Source of the DNA: Rhodoferax sp.
Lineage (GTDB): Bacteria; Pseudomonadota; Gammaproteobacteria; Burkholderiales; Burkholderiaceae_C
Length of the DNA stretch: 64,000 nucleotides
Assembly: GCF_028714215.1 (NCBI RefSeq)
Contig: NZ_JAQTMS010000013.1
Span: 1-64,000, forward strand
Reading direction: 5' to 3'
In this document: positions 7,817-16,523 of the stretch, piece by piece
Layout of the letters: every line of letters begins with the position of its first letter
How positions within the stretch are numbered: position 1 is the first letter of the stretch
Program-made: the position numbers and the translations under genes
Notes under the pieces: generated by a model
The model's input: only the letters and a program-made list of their open reading frames with translations
The model's database searches: none
Told to the model about the DNA's origin: nothing

Positions 7817-8956
7817 CTAAGGTTTGCGCCGCGCCTGAACGGCGTTTGACAAGACCTCCAGCGCCCGCAGCGAGTCATCCCAGCCCAGACAGGCGTCGGT
7901 GATGCTCTTGCCGTATTCCAGTTGCAGGGAGTCGTCCTTGCCCGGGGTGAATTTTTGGGCACCGGCATGCAGATTGCTCTCCACCATCACGCCAAAGATG
8001 CTGGTCGAGCCGGCCGCAATCTGGGCCGCAATATCAGCTGCCACGTCGAGTTGCTTCTCGTGCTGCTTGCTGCTGTTGGCGTGGCTGCAGTCCACCATCA
8101 GGGTGGCCGGCAGTTTCGCCAGTTTCAGGCCTTTGCAGGCGGCTGCCACACTGGCCGCGTCGTAGTTGGGCGCCTTGCCGCCGCGCAGGATGACGTGACA
8201 GTCGGGGTTGCCATTGGTTTGCACAATCGCCACTTGCCCGTTCTTGTGAACCGACAAAAAATGGTGCCCGCCGGCCGCCGCCTGAATCGCGTCGGTGGCG
8301 ATTTTGATGTTGCCGTCGGTGCCGTTTTTGAAACCGATCGGGGCCGACAAGCCGGACGCCAGTTCGCGGTGCACCTGACTTTCGGTGGTACGCGCTCCAA
8401 TCGCACCCCAGGAGATCAGATCGCCCAGGTACTGGGGAGAAATGACATCCAGAAACTCGCTACCGGCCGGCAAGCCCAAGCGGTTGATTTCAATCAGCAA
8501 CTGACGCGCCATGCGCAGGCCTTCGTCGATGCGAAAAGTCTCGTCCAGGTAGGGGTCGTTGATCAGGCCTTTCCAGCCGATCGTGGTACGCGGTTTTTCA
8601 AAATAGACCCGCATCACGATTTCCAGCGTGCCGGCATATTTTTCGCGCTGCGCTTTGAGCCGCCGCGCATAGTCCAGTGCCGCCGCCGGATCGTGGATCG
8701 AGCAGGGGCCAATCACCACCAGCAAGCGGTCATTGGTGCCGGACATGATGTCGTGGATGCGCCGGCGTGTCATGCCGATCAGCGATTCGGCCGCCGTGCC
8801 TTGAATCGGGAAGAAGCGAATTAAGTGCTCGGGTGGCGGTAACACGGTGATGTCCTTGATGCGTTCGTCGTCGGTCTGACCGGTGCGGTCGGTGGAGTGG
8901 GCAACCGGGTTCGCATACCAGGCATCGGTGCTGGCGACAGTGGCTTGTGATTTCAT
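7817..8956 (-). CDS. aroG: 3-deoxy-7-phosphoheptulonate (DAHP) synthase, class I AroF/G/H type
   Basis: DAHP synthase condenses phosphoenolpyruvate with erythrose 4-phosphate, the first step of aromatic amino acid synthesis. The 379-residue protein contains I-G-P-C-S-I-H-D-P, K-P-R-T-T-I-G-W-K-G-L-I-N-D-P and G-A-R-T-T-E-S-Q-V-H-R, all diagnostic of the feedback-regulated class I family. The ATG at 8956 is preferred over 8989 because AGGAAG lies at ribosome-binding distance. Which aromatic amino acid inhibits it cannot be read here, but the upstream leader is rich in Phe and Tyr codons, suggesting control by those amino acids. Assigning AroG rather than AroF/AroH is therefore tentative. Confidence 0.93.
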   Translation of the reverse strand: MKSQATVASTDAWYANPVAHSTDRTGQTDDERIKDITVLPPPEHLIRFFPIQGTAAESLIGMTRRRIHDIMSGTNDRLLVVIGPCSIHDPAAALDYARRLKAQREKYAGTLEIVMRVYFEKPRTTIGWKGLINDPYLDETFRIDEGLRMARQLLIEINRLGLPAGSEFLDVISPQYLGDLISWGAIGARTTESQVHRELASGLSAPIGFKNGTDGNIKIATDAIQAAAGGHHFLSVHKNGQVAIVQTNGNPDCHVILRGGKAPNYDAASVAAACKGLKLAKLPATLMVDCSHANSSKQHEKQLDVAADIAAQIAAGSTSIFGVMVESNLHAGAQKFTPGKDDSLQLEYGKSITDACLGWDDSLRALEVLSNAVQARRKP

Positions 8957-9051
8957 CGTGAGCTTCCTAAAGGGTGGACGACCGAGCAACCTGTTTCACG
9001 TAGCTGCGGTCTGTCGGGCAAGGTTTCAGTCAAGTAAAGTCAAAAAGGCAT

Positions 9052-9079
9052 AAAAAAACCGCCGGGGGTGCCGGCGGTT
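9052..9079 (-). terminator. Attenuator terminator hairpin upstream of the DAHP synthase gene
   Basis: On the minus strand AACCGCCGG-CACCC-CCGGCGGTT forms a 9-bp stem followed by seven T residues, about 95 bases before the synthase ATG. It therefore ends transcription before the structural gene. The leader ORF just upstream contains CGGCGGT, which can pair with ACCGCCG in the 5' arm of this stem, giving a mutually exclusive antiterminator. Confidence 0.85.
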
Positions 9080-9112
9080 ATTGGAAGATCAGGACGTTTT
9101 CTTTGGGTACGT

Positions 9113-9181
9113 TCAGAACTCTCTACCGCCGCAGGCGCTTGAGAACCAAAAATAGCTAAAGTAAAACCGGGCTGACTTCAT
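9113..9181 (-). CDS. Aromatic-rich leader peptide of the DAHP synthase attenuator
   Basis: A 22-codon ORF (ATG at 9179-9181, TGA at 9113-9115) lies upstream of the synthase terminator hairpin. Residues 6-13 read F-Y-F-S-Y-F-W-F, that is four Phe, two Tyr and one Trp in eight codons, with another Phe at position 22. This density of regulated codons before a terminator hairpin is the classic ribosome-mediated attenuation layout. Stalling at these codons would leave the downstream GGCGGT segment free to pair with the terminator 5' arm. The ORF is too short for standard gene callers, and no strong Shine-Dalgarno sequence is obvious. Confidence 0.75.
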   Translation of the reverse strand: MKSARFYFSYFWFSSACGGREF

Positions 9182-9257
9182 GGCGTCAAATGTAGCACAG
9201 TCCAAAGCCGTCGTCGGCATGAGGGTGGGTCATCCCGATGATCGCAAGCACAAGGCT

Positions 9258-10727
9258 TCAGGCGGTGCCGCCCACCGTCAAGCCGTCAATGCGCAGGGTC
9301 GGCTGGCCGACGCCGACCGGCACGCTCTGGCCTTCTTTGCCGCAGGTGCCGACACCGCTGTCGAGTTTCATGTCGTTGCCGATCATGCTGACGCGGGTCA
9401 GGGCGTCCGGGCCATTGCCGACGATGGTGGCGCCCCGCACCGGGTACAGAATTTTGCCGTTCTCGACCCAATAGGCTTCGCTCGCCGAGAAGACGAATTT
9501 GCCCGACGTAATGTCCACCTGACCACCGCCGAAGTTGCTGGCGTACAGGCCTTTTTTGATGCTGGCAATGATTTCCTTCGGATCCTTGTCGCCGCCCAGC
9601 ATGTAGGTGTTGGTCATGCGCGGCATCGGGACACAGGCATAGCTTTCGCGCCGCCCGTTGCCGGTGGTCGCGACGCCCATCAAGCGCGCATTCATGGCAT
9701 CCTGAATGTAGCCCTTGAGAATGCCGTCCTCAATCAGCACGTTGCGCTGACTGGCGTTGCCTTCGTCGTCCACATTGAGTGAGCCGCGACGCTCCGCCAG
9801 GGTGCCGTCATCCAGCACTGTGACGCCTTTGGCCGCCACGCGCTGCCCAATGCGGCCGCTGAACGCACTCGAACCCTTGCGGTTGAAGTCGCCCTCCAAG
9901 CCGTGCCCAATCGCCTCATGCAGCAAAATACCGGGCCAACCCGGACCTAGTACCACGGTCATTTCGCCGGCCGGCGCGGCATGCGCCTCCAGATTGGTCA
10001 GCGCGGCATGCACCGCCTCGTCCACATACTGGACTATCCGTGCCGCGTCAAAATAGGCCAGGCCAAAGCGCCCGCCGCCGCCGGCAGAGCCCATTTCGCG
10101 GCGGCTCTTCCCGCCAATGGTCTGCTCTGCGATGACGGTCACCGACAAACGCACCAGCGGCCGCACATCGGCCGCCAGCGTGCCATCGGCACGCGCCACC
10201 AGCACCACGTCGTATTCGCTGGCCAGCCCCGCCATGACCTGGGCCACGCGCGGATCCTTGGCGCGCGCCAGACGCTCCACGGTTCCCAGCAAGGCAACCT
10301 TGCTGGCGCTGTCCAAAGTGGCAATCGGGTCCAGGCCCGGGTACAGCGAGCGAGCGCGCGCCACTTTTGTCGCGCTGCGGACCCGCCCGGCCTGCGCCGC
10401 GCTGGAAATGGTTCGAACCGTGCGGGCTGCGTCCAGCAGCGAGGCCTCGGAGATGTCGTCGGAATAGGCAAACGCCGTCTTCTCGCCACAGACGGCCCGC
10501 ACGCCGACGCCTTGATCGATGCTGAAGGAGCCGGTTTTGACAATGCCCTCTTCCAGGCTCCAGCCCTCGGAGCGGGTGTACTGGAAGTAAAGATCGGCTT
10601 CGTTGACCCGGTGCGCCTTGATTTCCGCCAGCGCCCGGGTCAGGTGGGATTCGTCCAGGCCGAACGGCGTGAGCAACAGGGACTTGGCGATGGCCAAGCG
10701 TTCAATGGTGGGTTCGCGAGAGATCAT
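9258..10727 (-). CDS. tldD: Metalloprotease TldD
   Basis: TldD, with TldE/PmbA, forms a cytoplasmic zinc protease that degrades unfolded peptides and processes some microcins and leader peptides. The 489-residue protein shows the HExxxH zinc motif in L-L-H-E-A-I-G-H-G-L-E-G-D and the conserved C-terminal G-N-G-P-D-A-L-T-R segment. No pmbA partner is in the window. It starts nine bases after the rodA stop, so it is probably cotranscribed with rodA. A TldD in the same genome as a peptide-maturation locus is worth noting, but the two are about 20 kb apart. Confidence 0.96.
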   Translation of the reverse strand: MISREPTIERLAIAKSLLLTPFGLDESHLTRALAEIKAHRVNEADLYFQYTRSEGWSLEEGIVKTGSFSIDQGVGVRAVCGEKTAFAYSDDISEASLLDAARTVRTISSAAQAGRVRSATKVARARSLYPGLDPIATLDSASKVALLGTVERLARAKDPRVAQVMAGLASEYDVVLVARADGTLAADVRPLVRLSVTVIAEQTIGGKSRREMGSAGGGGRFGLAYFDAARIVQYVDEAVHAALTNLEAHAAPAGEMTVVLGPGWPGILLHEAIGHGLEGDFNRKGSSAFSGRIGQRVAAKGVTVLDDGTLAERRGSLNVDDEGNASQRNVLIEDGILKGYIQDAMNARLMGVATTGNGRRESYACVPMPRMTNTYMLGGDKDPKEIIASIKKGLYASNFGGGQVDITSGKFVFSASEAYWVENGKILYPVRGATIVGNGPDALTRVSMIGNDMKLDSGVGTCGKEGQSVPVGVGQPTLRIDGLTVGGTA

Positions 10728-10735
10728 GCTTGATT

Positions 10736-11890
10736 TTACGACTGCACCAGTCGTTTCGACTTGGCGATCGACATCAATATCCCCAGCCCCATGCCCAGTG
10801 TCGCCATGGCGGTGCCACCGTAGCTGATGAAGGGCAGGGGAACGCCCACCACCGGCAAAATGCCGCTCACCATGCCCATGTTGACAAAGGCGTAGGTGAA
10901 AAATATCAGCGTGATGCTGCCCGCCAGCAGTCTGGAAAACAAGGTTGGCGCTTCCAGTGCAATGGTCAGACCGCGCAGGATCAGGAAGCCAAAGACCGCG
11001 ATCAGCAGCAGGTTGCCGAACAGACCGAACTCCTCGGAAAAAGCGGCAAATATAAAGTCGGTGGTGCGCTCGGGTATGAACTCCAGATGGGTCTGCGTGC
11101 CTTGCATGAAGCCCTTGCCCCAGAAGCCGCCGGAGCCAATCGCGATCATGCCCTGGATGATGTGAAAGCCCTTGCCCAAGGGGTCACGGGTGGGGTCCAG
11201 CAAGGTGCAGATGCGTTGCTGCTGGTAATCGTGCAAAACCGGCCAACGCACGCCTTCGGCGCACAACTGCGGCTCAAAACCGACCACCAGCGCGACGCCC
11301 AGCACGCCCAGCAGCAGCGGCGGCAAGATCCACTTCCAGGACAGGCCGGCGAAAAAAATGATCGACAGGCCGGCCGACAGCACCAGAATGGCGGTGCCCA
11401 GGTCGGGCTGGCGCACGATCAGGGCGATCGGCAGCGCCAGTAACGCCGCGGCGACTGCAAAGTCGAGCGGGCGCAGCTGGCCTTCGCGCTTCTGGAACCA
11501 CCAGGCCAGCGTCAGCGGCACGGCGATCTTCAGGATTTCACTGGGTTGGATGGTGACGCCCACATTGAGCCAGCGCCGCGCGCCCTTCTTTGTAACGCCA
11601 AAAATCGCCACGGCAATCAGCAGCGTCACGCCCGCCACGTACAAGGGCAGCGCCAGCGACATCAAGCGTTGCGGCGGAATCTGCGCCACGACGAACAAAA
11701 TGGTGCCGGCCAGCAGCATGTTGCGGCCGTGATCCTCAAACCGGGTGCCCTGGTCGTAGCCGGACGAATACATGGTCAGCAAACCGATACAGGCGAGCAA
11801 AAAGACGGCAAATGCCAGCGGGCCGTCAAAGCCGCGAAACCAGGGCGTCAGGCGCTGCCAGAGCGATGGGTTTTTAAATACGACTGCCAT
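10736..11890 (-). CDS. rodA: Rod-shape determining peptidoglycan polymerase RodA
   Basis: RodA is the SEDS-family glycosyltransferase that works with PBP2 in cell elongation. The 384-residue protein has about ten hydrophobic segments and the SEDS features R-W-L-N-V-G-V-T-I-Q-P-S-E-I-L-K-I and, near the C-terminus, P-L-P-F-I-S-Y-G-G-T-A-M. The ATG at 11890 (M-A-V-V-F-K-N-P) is preferred because residues upstream of it to 11962 look non-homologous and would overlap the divergent esterase promoter. It precedes tldD in the same direction. Confidence 0.95.
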   Translation of the reverse strand: MAVVFKNPSLWQRLTPWFRGFDGPLAFAVFLLACIGLLTMYSSGYDQGTRFEDHGRNMLLAGTILFVVAQIPPQRLMSLALPLYVAGVTLLIAVAIFGVTKKGARRWLNVGVTIQPSEILKIAVPLTLAWWFQKREGQLRPLDFAVAAALLALPIALIVRQPDLGTAILVLSAGLSIIFFAGLSWKWILPPLLLGVLGVALVVGFEPQLCAEGVRWPVLHDYQQQRICTLLDPTRDPLGKGFHIIQGMIAIGSGGFWGKGFMQGTQTHLEFIPERTTDFIFAAFSEEFGLFGNLLLIAVFGFLILRGLTIALEAPTLFSRLLAGSITLIFFTYAFVNMGMVSGILPVVGVPLPFISYGGTAMATLGMGLGILMSIAKSKRLVQS

Positions 11891-11946
11891 GGCCTGATTA
11901 TCCCTTGCCACGCCAATCCGGCGGTTGGCGCCACTATGATGCGGCC

Positions 11947-12543
11947 ATGTCACTTCAGCCACCGATCACCCATCTGCTTTACCTGCATGGTTTTCGCTCC
12001 TCGCCGCAGTCAAAGAAGGCCAGCCTGATGGCGCGCCACATGGCGGCCCGGCACCCGAGCGTGACCTGGTGCTGCCCGCAACTGCCACCCTCGCCACGCC
12101 AGGCCATGGCCGAGGTGCTGCGGGGCATTGCCGACTGGCCGCGCGCCAGCATGGCGGTGGTGGGCTCTTCGCTGGGCGGGTTTTACGCGACCTGGGTGGC
12201 GCAGACCACCGGCTGCCGGGCGGTGCTGCTCAATCCGGCGGTTGATCCGGCACGCGATCTGCAAACCTACATCGGCGAGCAAAGCAACTGGCACGACCCG
12301 ACCCAGCGCTTTTTCTTCCGCAGCGAATTCGTCCAGGAGTTGCGCGATCTGGCGCTACCGGAACTGACGCAGGCGCAGCGTTACATGGTGGTGATTGCCA
12401 AAGGCGACGAGTTGCTGGACTGGCGCGAAATGCATGCGCGCTACGCCGGCGCCCATATCCGTTTGCTGGAAGGCGGCGACCACGCCCTGAGCGACTTTGA
12501 ACGGCACCTGCCGGCGGTCATGGCGTTCCTGGGGCTGGACTGA
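11947..12543 (+). CDS. YqiA/YcfP-family alpha/beta-hydrolase (esterase)
   Basis: This 198-residue protein starts near L-L-Y-L-H-G-F-R-S-S-P-Q-S-K-K. It has the nucleophile elbow G-S-S-L-G-G-F-Y-A, an Asp in K-G-D-E-L-L-D-W and a His in G-G-D-H-A-L-S-D, forming a Ser-Asp-His triad. This matches the YqiA/UPF0227 esterase family of small cytoplasmic hydrolases. An in-frame ATG at 11905 exists, but the 14 extra residues look unconserved. It is divergent from rodA and lies 57 bases before the RNase II-family gene. Substrate unknown. Confidence 0.88.
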   Translation: MSLQPPITHLLYLHGFRSSPQSKKASLMARHMAARHPSVTWCCPQLPPSPRQAMAEVLRGIADWPRASMAVVGSSLGGFYATWVAQTTGCRAVLLNPAVDPARDLQTYIGEQSNWHDPTQRFFFRSEFVQELRDLALPELTQAQRYMVVIAKGDELLDWREMHARYAGAHIRLLEGGDHALSDFERHLPAVMAFLGLD

Positions 12544-12600
12544 AACCGCTCGGATTGAGTCCGGCGCCGCCGCGCCTGCTTTGCTGGGACAATGCGGTCT

Positions 12601-14697
12601 ATGTTTTTATTGTTTGAAGAAGCCGGGAAATTCATGGCCGGCCGGGTGCTGTCGGAAGCGGAGTCGTCGGCGCAGGTCGAGCTCGACAGCGGCAAACGGG
12701 TCAAGGTCAAGGCCGCCAACATCCTGCTGCGGTTCGAGAAACCGTCGCCGGCGCAATTGCTGGCGTCGGCGCAAGCCATCAGCCAATCGATTGAGCTGGA
12801 GCTGGCCTGGGAGTTTTCGCCCGATGAAGAGTTTGGTTTTGCCGAGCTGGCGCGCGAGTATTTCAGCAGCAGTGCCAGCAAGGAAGCCACGCTGGAACAG
12901 CAAGCCGGCACGCTGCTGCGTCTGTTTGAGGCGCCGCACTACTTTCGTCGCGCCGGCAAGGGGCGCTTCCGTAAAGCGCCGGCTGAGATCATTGCCCAGG
13001 CGCTGGCGGCGATCGAGAAAAAGAAACAGATTGCGTTGCAGACCGAGCAGTGGGTCAAGGAACTGAGCCAGGGCATTTGTCCGCCGCCGGTGCGCGAGCA
13101 GCTTTACAAGATATTGTTCAAACCGGACAAGAATGCGCCCGAATACAAGGCCGTGGTGGAGGCGTCGCGCGCCACCCATCTGGGTGTGCTGGAGTTGCTG
13201 GTCAAAGCCGGCGCCATTGATTCACCTTACCAGTTTCACTGGCGCCGCTTCCTGCTGGAGAACTTTCCCAAGGGCACCGGTTTTGCCAAGTTGGAGGCGC
13301 CGCCGATCCGCGACGAACTGCCCCTGTCGACGGCGCGCGCGTTCTCCATCGACGATTCGGCCACCACCGAGATCGACGACGCACTCTCGGTGCAAGGCCT
13401 GGGCTCCGGCACCGTCCGCCTGGGTATCCACATTGCGGCACCGGGCCTGGCCATCGTGCCCGGCAGCGCTATCGACCTGATCGGCCGCGCCCGCTTGTCC
13501 ACCGTCTACATGCCGGGCTACAAGGTCACCATGCTGCCCGACGAGGTGGTGCAGAGTTACACGCTGCAAGAGGGGCGCGATTGCCCGGCGGTATCCCTGT
13601 ACCTCACGCTGGACGAGGCCACCCTGGAGATCAAGGCCAGCGAGACCAAGCTGGAGCGGGTCCACATCGGCGCCAATCTGCGGCACGATCAGCTCGACAC
13701 GGTGGTGACCGAGGAGTGGCTGGAGGACCCCGCTTTTTCACACCGGATGGACCCCCAGCCCTTACAGCACAAACGCCCGCAGCTGTCATTTTTATACCGG
13801 CTGGCCAAGCATCTGAAGGCGGCTCGTGAACTGGTGCGCGGCAAACCCGAGACTTTCAATCGGCCGGATTACAACTTCAGGCTGGTGGGCAACGACGGTG
13901 CCGAACCGCAAGGCCATGAGCAAGTCAGCATCAGCGTGCGCCAGCGTGGCGCGCCGCTGGACCTGATCGTCTCCGAGGCCATGATTCTGGCCAACAGCAC
14001 CTGGGGCAACTGGCTGGCCGAGTTGGGCGTGCCGGCCATTTACCGCAGCCAGGCTTCGCTACTGCCCGGCGTCAAGGTGCGCATGGGCAGCAAGGCCCTG
14101 CCGCATGCCGGCATCGGCGTCAAAAGCTACGCCTGGAGCAGTTCGCCGCTGCGTCGCTACACCGATCTGGTGAACCAGTGGCAAATCATTGCCTGCGCCC
14201 GTCATGGCAAGACGGCGGCCCTGGCGGCGCCGTTCAAGCCCAAGGACGCTGACCTGTTTTCCATCATCTCCAGCTTCGACGCCGCTTATTCCGCCTACAA
14301 CGCTTACCAGGGGGCGATGGAACGCTTCTGGACGCTCAAGTACTTGCAGCAAAACAACATCACTGAAATTACCGCCACGGTGTTCAAGGAGAACATGGTG
14401 CGCTCCGACGATCTGCCGCTGGTGCTGCCGGTCGTGGGTGCGCAGGGCCTGCCGCGGGGCGCGCGCCTGCGCGTCAAGCTGGGTGCCATTGACGAGGTGA
14501 CGCTGGATGTCGGTGGCAGCGTGCTGGCGCGCCTGGACAGCGTGCCAGCGGCCGAAGGCGCGGTCGACGCCGCCGCCGGCGACGAGGAAGATGACGAAAG
14601 CGCCGCCGCCGGCCCGATTGCGATTGCGATTGCCGTCGACCTGCGCGAGAACGACAGCGAAGCCGCTAGCCCTGGCAGCGATAATCCAGCCCCGTGA
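12601..14697 (+). CDS. RNase II/RNase R-family exoribonuclease
   Basis: The 698-residue protein contains the RNB catalytic domain, with S-I-D-D-S-A-T-T-E-I-D-D-A-L-S-V holding the Mg-binding aspartates, and downstream R-R-Y-T-D-L-V-N-Q-W typical of the domain's end. The N-terminal 200 residues differ from classical RNase R cold-shock domains, as in the betaproteobacterial RNase II-like proteins. The C-terminus after the S1-like region is acidic (E-E-D-D-E) and low-complexity. The start could be ATG 12592 or 12601; M-F-L-L-F-E-E-A-G-K-F matches relatives. The last four bases overlap the TonB-like gene start. Confidence 0.9.
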   Translation: MFLLFEEAGKFMAGRVLSEAESSAQVELDSGKRVKVKAANILLRFEKPSPAQLLASAQAISQSIELELAWEFSPDEEFGFAELAREYFSSSASKEATLEQQAGTLLRLFEAPHYFRRAGKGRFRKAPAEIIAQALAAIEKKKQIALQTEQWVKELSQGICPPPVREQLYKILFKPDKNAPEYKAVVEASRATHLGVLELLVKAGAIDSPYQFHWRRFLLENFPKGTGFAKLEAPPIRDELPLSTARAFSIDDSATTEIDDALSVQGLGSGTVRLGIHIAAPGLAIVPGSAIDLIGRARLSTVYMPGYKVTMLPDEVVQSYTLQEGRDCPAVSLYLTLDEATLEIKASETKLERVHIGANLRHDQLDTVVTEEWLEDPAFSHRMDPQPLQHKRPQLSFLYRLAKHLKAARELVRGKPETFNRPDYNFRLVGNDGAEPQGHEQVSISVRQRGAPLDLIVSEAMILANSTWGNWLAELGVPAIYRSQASLLPGVKVRMGSKALPHAGIGVKSYAWSSSPLRRYTDLVNQWQIIACARHGKTAALAAPFKPKDADLFSIISSFDAAYSAYNAYQGAMERFWTLKYLQQNNITEITATVFKENMVRSDDLPLVLPVVGAQGLPRGARLRVKLGAIDEVTLDVGGSVLARLDSVPAAEGAVDAAAGDEEDDESAAAGPIAIAIAVDLRENDSEAASPGSDNPAP

Positions 14698-15554
14698 ACC
14701 TGCGGTCTTTCAGCACTCTCCAGCTCGCACTCGGCGTCTCCATCGCCGTGCATGGCGCGCTGCTGACGGTGCGCTTTGTCGACCCCGAAGCCTTCAACCG
14801 GGTCTTTGAAGACACGCCACTGGAAGTCATTCTGGTCAACGCCCGCACCAGCGAGCGCCCCGACAAGGCGCTGGCCATTGCCCAGGCCGCCATGGCCGGT
14901 GGCGGCGAGGCTGAGCGCGGGCGTGCCACCAGTCCCCTGCCGCCGGCCCCGCTGGCTGAAGCGGGTGACCAAACCGAGGCCCAGGTGGCGCGTCAATTGC
15001 AGCAGTTGCAGGAGCAACAGAATCTGCTGCTGGCCGAGGTCAAAGCCAGGCTGGCGGCGCTGCCTCCATCCGACCCCAGCCAGCCCAGCAATGCCGCGCC
15101 GGACCAGGTGCAGCGCGAGGAAATGCGGCGCCAATTGAGCAAGCTGCTGGCCGAGATCGAGCGGCGCATCAAGCTGGAAAACACGCGCCCGCGCAAGCGC
15201 TACATCAGCCCGGCCACCCGCGAAGAGGTGTATGCGGTCTATTACGACCGGTTGCGCCGTCGCATCGAAGACAAGGGCACCGAAAACTTTCCCGAGGCGG
15301 CGGGCCGGAAGCTGTATGGAGAATTGACGATGGGTATCACCGTCAATTTCGATGGGCGGATTCACCAGATCGAAATTGTCGAAAGCTCCGGCAACCGGGC
15401 ACTCGATCGGCGTGCTGCGGCCATTGTCAAAAGCGCGGCGCCGTTCGGCCGCTTCAACGCGGCGATGCGGCGTCAAGCGGAGCAGATCTGGGTCGTCTCG
15501 CGCTTCAAATTCACGCGCGACGAAACGCTGGAAACCTTACTCACGGCACATTGA
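14694..15554 (+). CDS. TonB-family energy transducer-like protein
   Basis: This 286-residue protein has one N-terminal hydrophobic segment (S-T-L-Q-L-A-L-G-V-S-I-A-V-H-G-A-L-L) and a long Gln/Ala/Glu-rich, coiled-coil-like middle. Its C-terminal domain has the TonB-like pattern Y-G-E-L-T-M-G-I-T-V-N-F-D-G-R-I-H-Q-I-E-I-V-E-S-S-G-N-R-A-L-D. TonB-type proteins link inner-membrane energy to the outer membrane, but no ExbB/ExbD or receptor is nearby, so the true role may differ. The GTG start overlaps the RNase II-family stop by four bases. It overlaps the aroE region as well, suggesting a tight operon. Confidence 0.8.
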   Translation: MNLRSFSTLQLALGVSIAVHGALLTVRFVDPEAFNRVFEDTPLEVILVNARTSERPDKALAIAQAAMAGGGEAERGRATSPLPPAPLAEAGDQTEAQVARQLQQLQEQQNLLLAEVKARLAALPPSDPSQPSNAAPDQVQREEMRRQLSKLLAEIERRIKLENTRPRKRYISPATREEVYAVYYDRLRRRIEDKGTENFPEAAGRKLYGELTMGITVNFDGRIHQIEIVESSGNRALDRRAAAIVKSAAPFGRFNAAMRRQAEQIWVVSRFKFTRDETLETLLTAH

Positions 15555-15556
15555 CC

Positions 15557-16399
15557 ATGTCCATCGACCTCTATTGCGTGCTGGGAAACCCGGTGGAGCA
15601 CAGCCGCTCGCCGTGGATTCATGCTCGCTTTGCCGAACTCACCGGCCAGACCCTGCACTATGGCAAGCGATTGGTTGCACTCGACGGCTTCGTGCCGGCA
15701 GTGCGCGCTTTCATGGCCGAAGGCGGCCGTGGCTGTAACGTCACCGTGCCCTTCAAGTTCCAGGCGGCGGCGCTGGCCGGCCATTGCAGCGACCGTGTGG
15801 CGCTGGCCCAGGCCGCCAACACTTTGACTTTCCGGGATGGCGCCATCCTGGCCGACAACACCGATGGTGTCGGGCTGGTCAATGACATTCAGCGCAACGC
15901 CGGCTTTGACTTGAGCGGGCGCCACCTGCTGCTGCTGGGGGCCGGCGGTGCGGCGGCCGGCGTGCTGGGCCCGCTGCTGCTGGCGCGGCCGGCCAGCATC
16001 ACCGTGGCCAATCGCAGCGAGCCCAAGGCCGCGGCCCTGGCCGCGCGCCATGCGGCGCTCGCGGCGGCGCAAGAAACGGAACTTTTCTGCTGCGGCTTGT
16101 CGGAGCTGGCCGGAAGTTTCGATGTTGTCATCAACGCCACGGCCAGCAGCCTGGGCGGTGGCGCCATACCGGTGGCCGGCAGCACCCTCAAGCCCGCTGC
16201 CCTGGCTTACGACCTGATGTACGGGAGCGCGGCGCAAGGCTTCATGCGCTGGGCGGTCGAGCAGGGTGCCAGCGCGCGTGACGGCCTGGGCATGCTGGTG
16301 GAACAGGCGGCCGAGGCATTCTTGCTCTGGCGCGGCGTGCGTCCACCGGCGCAGCAGGTGCTCTCCGAGTTGCACGCGGTGCTGCGGGGCGCCGCATGA
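15557..16399 (+). CDS. aroE: Shikimate dehydrogenase AroE
   Basis: AroE reduces 3-dehydroshikimate to shikimate with NADPH. The 280-residue protein has the substrate-binding G-N-P-V-E-H-S-R-S-P near its start, the catalytic Lys in N-V-T-V-P-F-K, the D-N-T-D-G-V-G segment, and the NADP-binding G-A-G-G-A-A-A-G. I chose the ATG at 15557; a TTG two codons upstream at 15551 overlaps the TonB-like stop. It sits in the plus-strand group RNase II-tonB-aroE-mtgA. Confidence 0.95.
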   Translation: MSIDLYCVLGNPVEHSRSPWIHARFAELTGQTLHYGKRLVALDGFVPAVRAFMAEGGRGCNVTVPFKFQAAALAGHCSDRVALAQAANTLTFRDGAILADNTDGVGLVNDIQRNAGFDLSGRHLLLLGAGGAAAGVLGPLLLARPASITVANRSEPKAAALAARHAALAAAQETELFCCGLSELAGSFDVVINATASSLGGGAIPVAGSTLKPAALAYDLMYGSAAQGFMRWAVEQGASARDGLGMLVEQAAEAFLLWRGVRPPAQQVLSELHAVLRGAA

Positions 16400-16451
16400 G
16401 GACCCCGGGATTGGGCCCCGTGGCAGGCGCGCTGGCGACGGTCATCCCGGA

Positions 16452-16519
16452 CCCCGGATCGGAGTCCGGGGCAGGCCCGATCCGGGATCCATGGATTGCG
16501 GATCAAGTCCGCAATGACG
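16452..16519. repeat. Cluster of REP-like palindromes before mtgA
   Basis: The intergenic stretch 16400-16523 is almost entirely palindromic. CCCCGGA-N6-TCCGGGG starts near 16452 and is enclosed by an outer ATCCCGGA/TCCGGGAT pair. It is followed by ATTGCGGA-TCAAG-TCCGCAAT (16495-16515), the same family as 3140-3160. The last copy ends just before the mtgA start codon, so it may affect the mtgA leader mRNA. Confidence 0.7.
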
Positions 16520-16523
16520 GCCT

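Noticed and set aside
14304-15476. 390-codon minus-strand ORF opposite the RNase II-family and TonB-like genes
   Set aside because: It crosses two genes that are supported by motifs and by a four-base overlap; the translation has no family resemblance.
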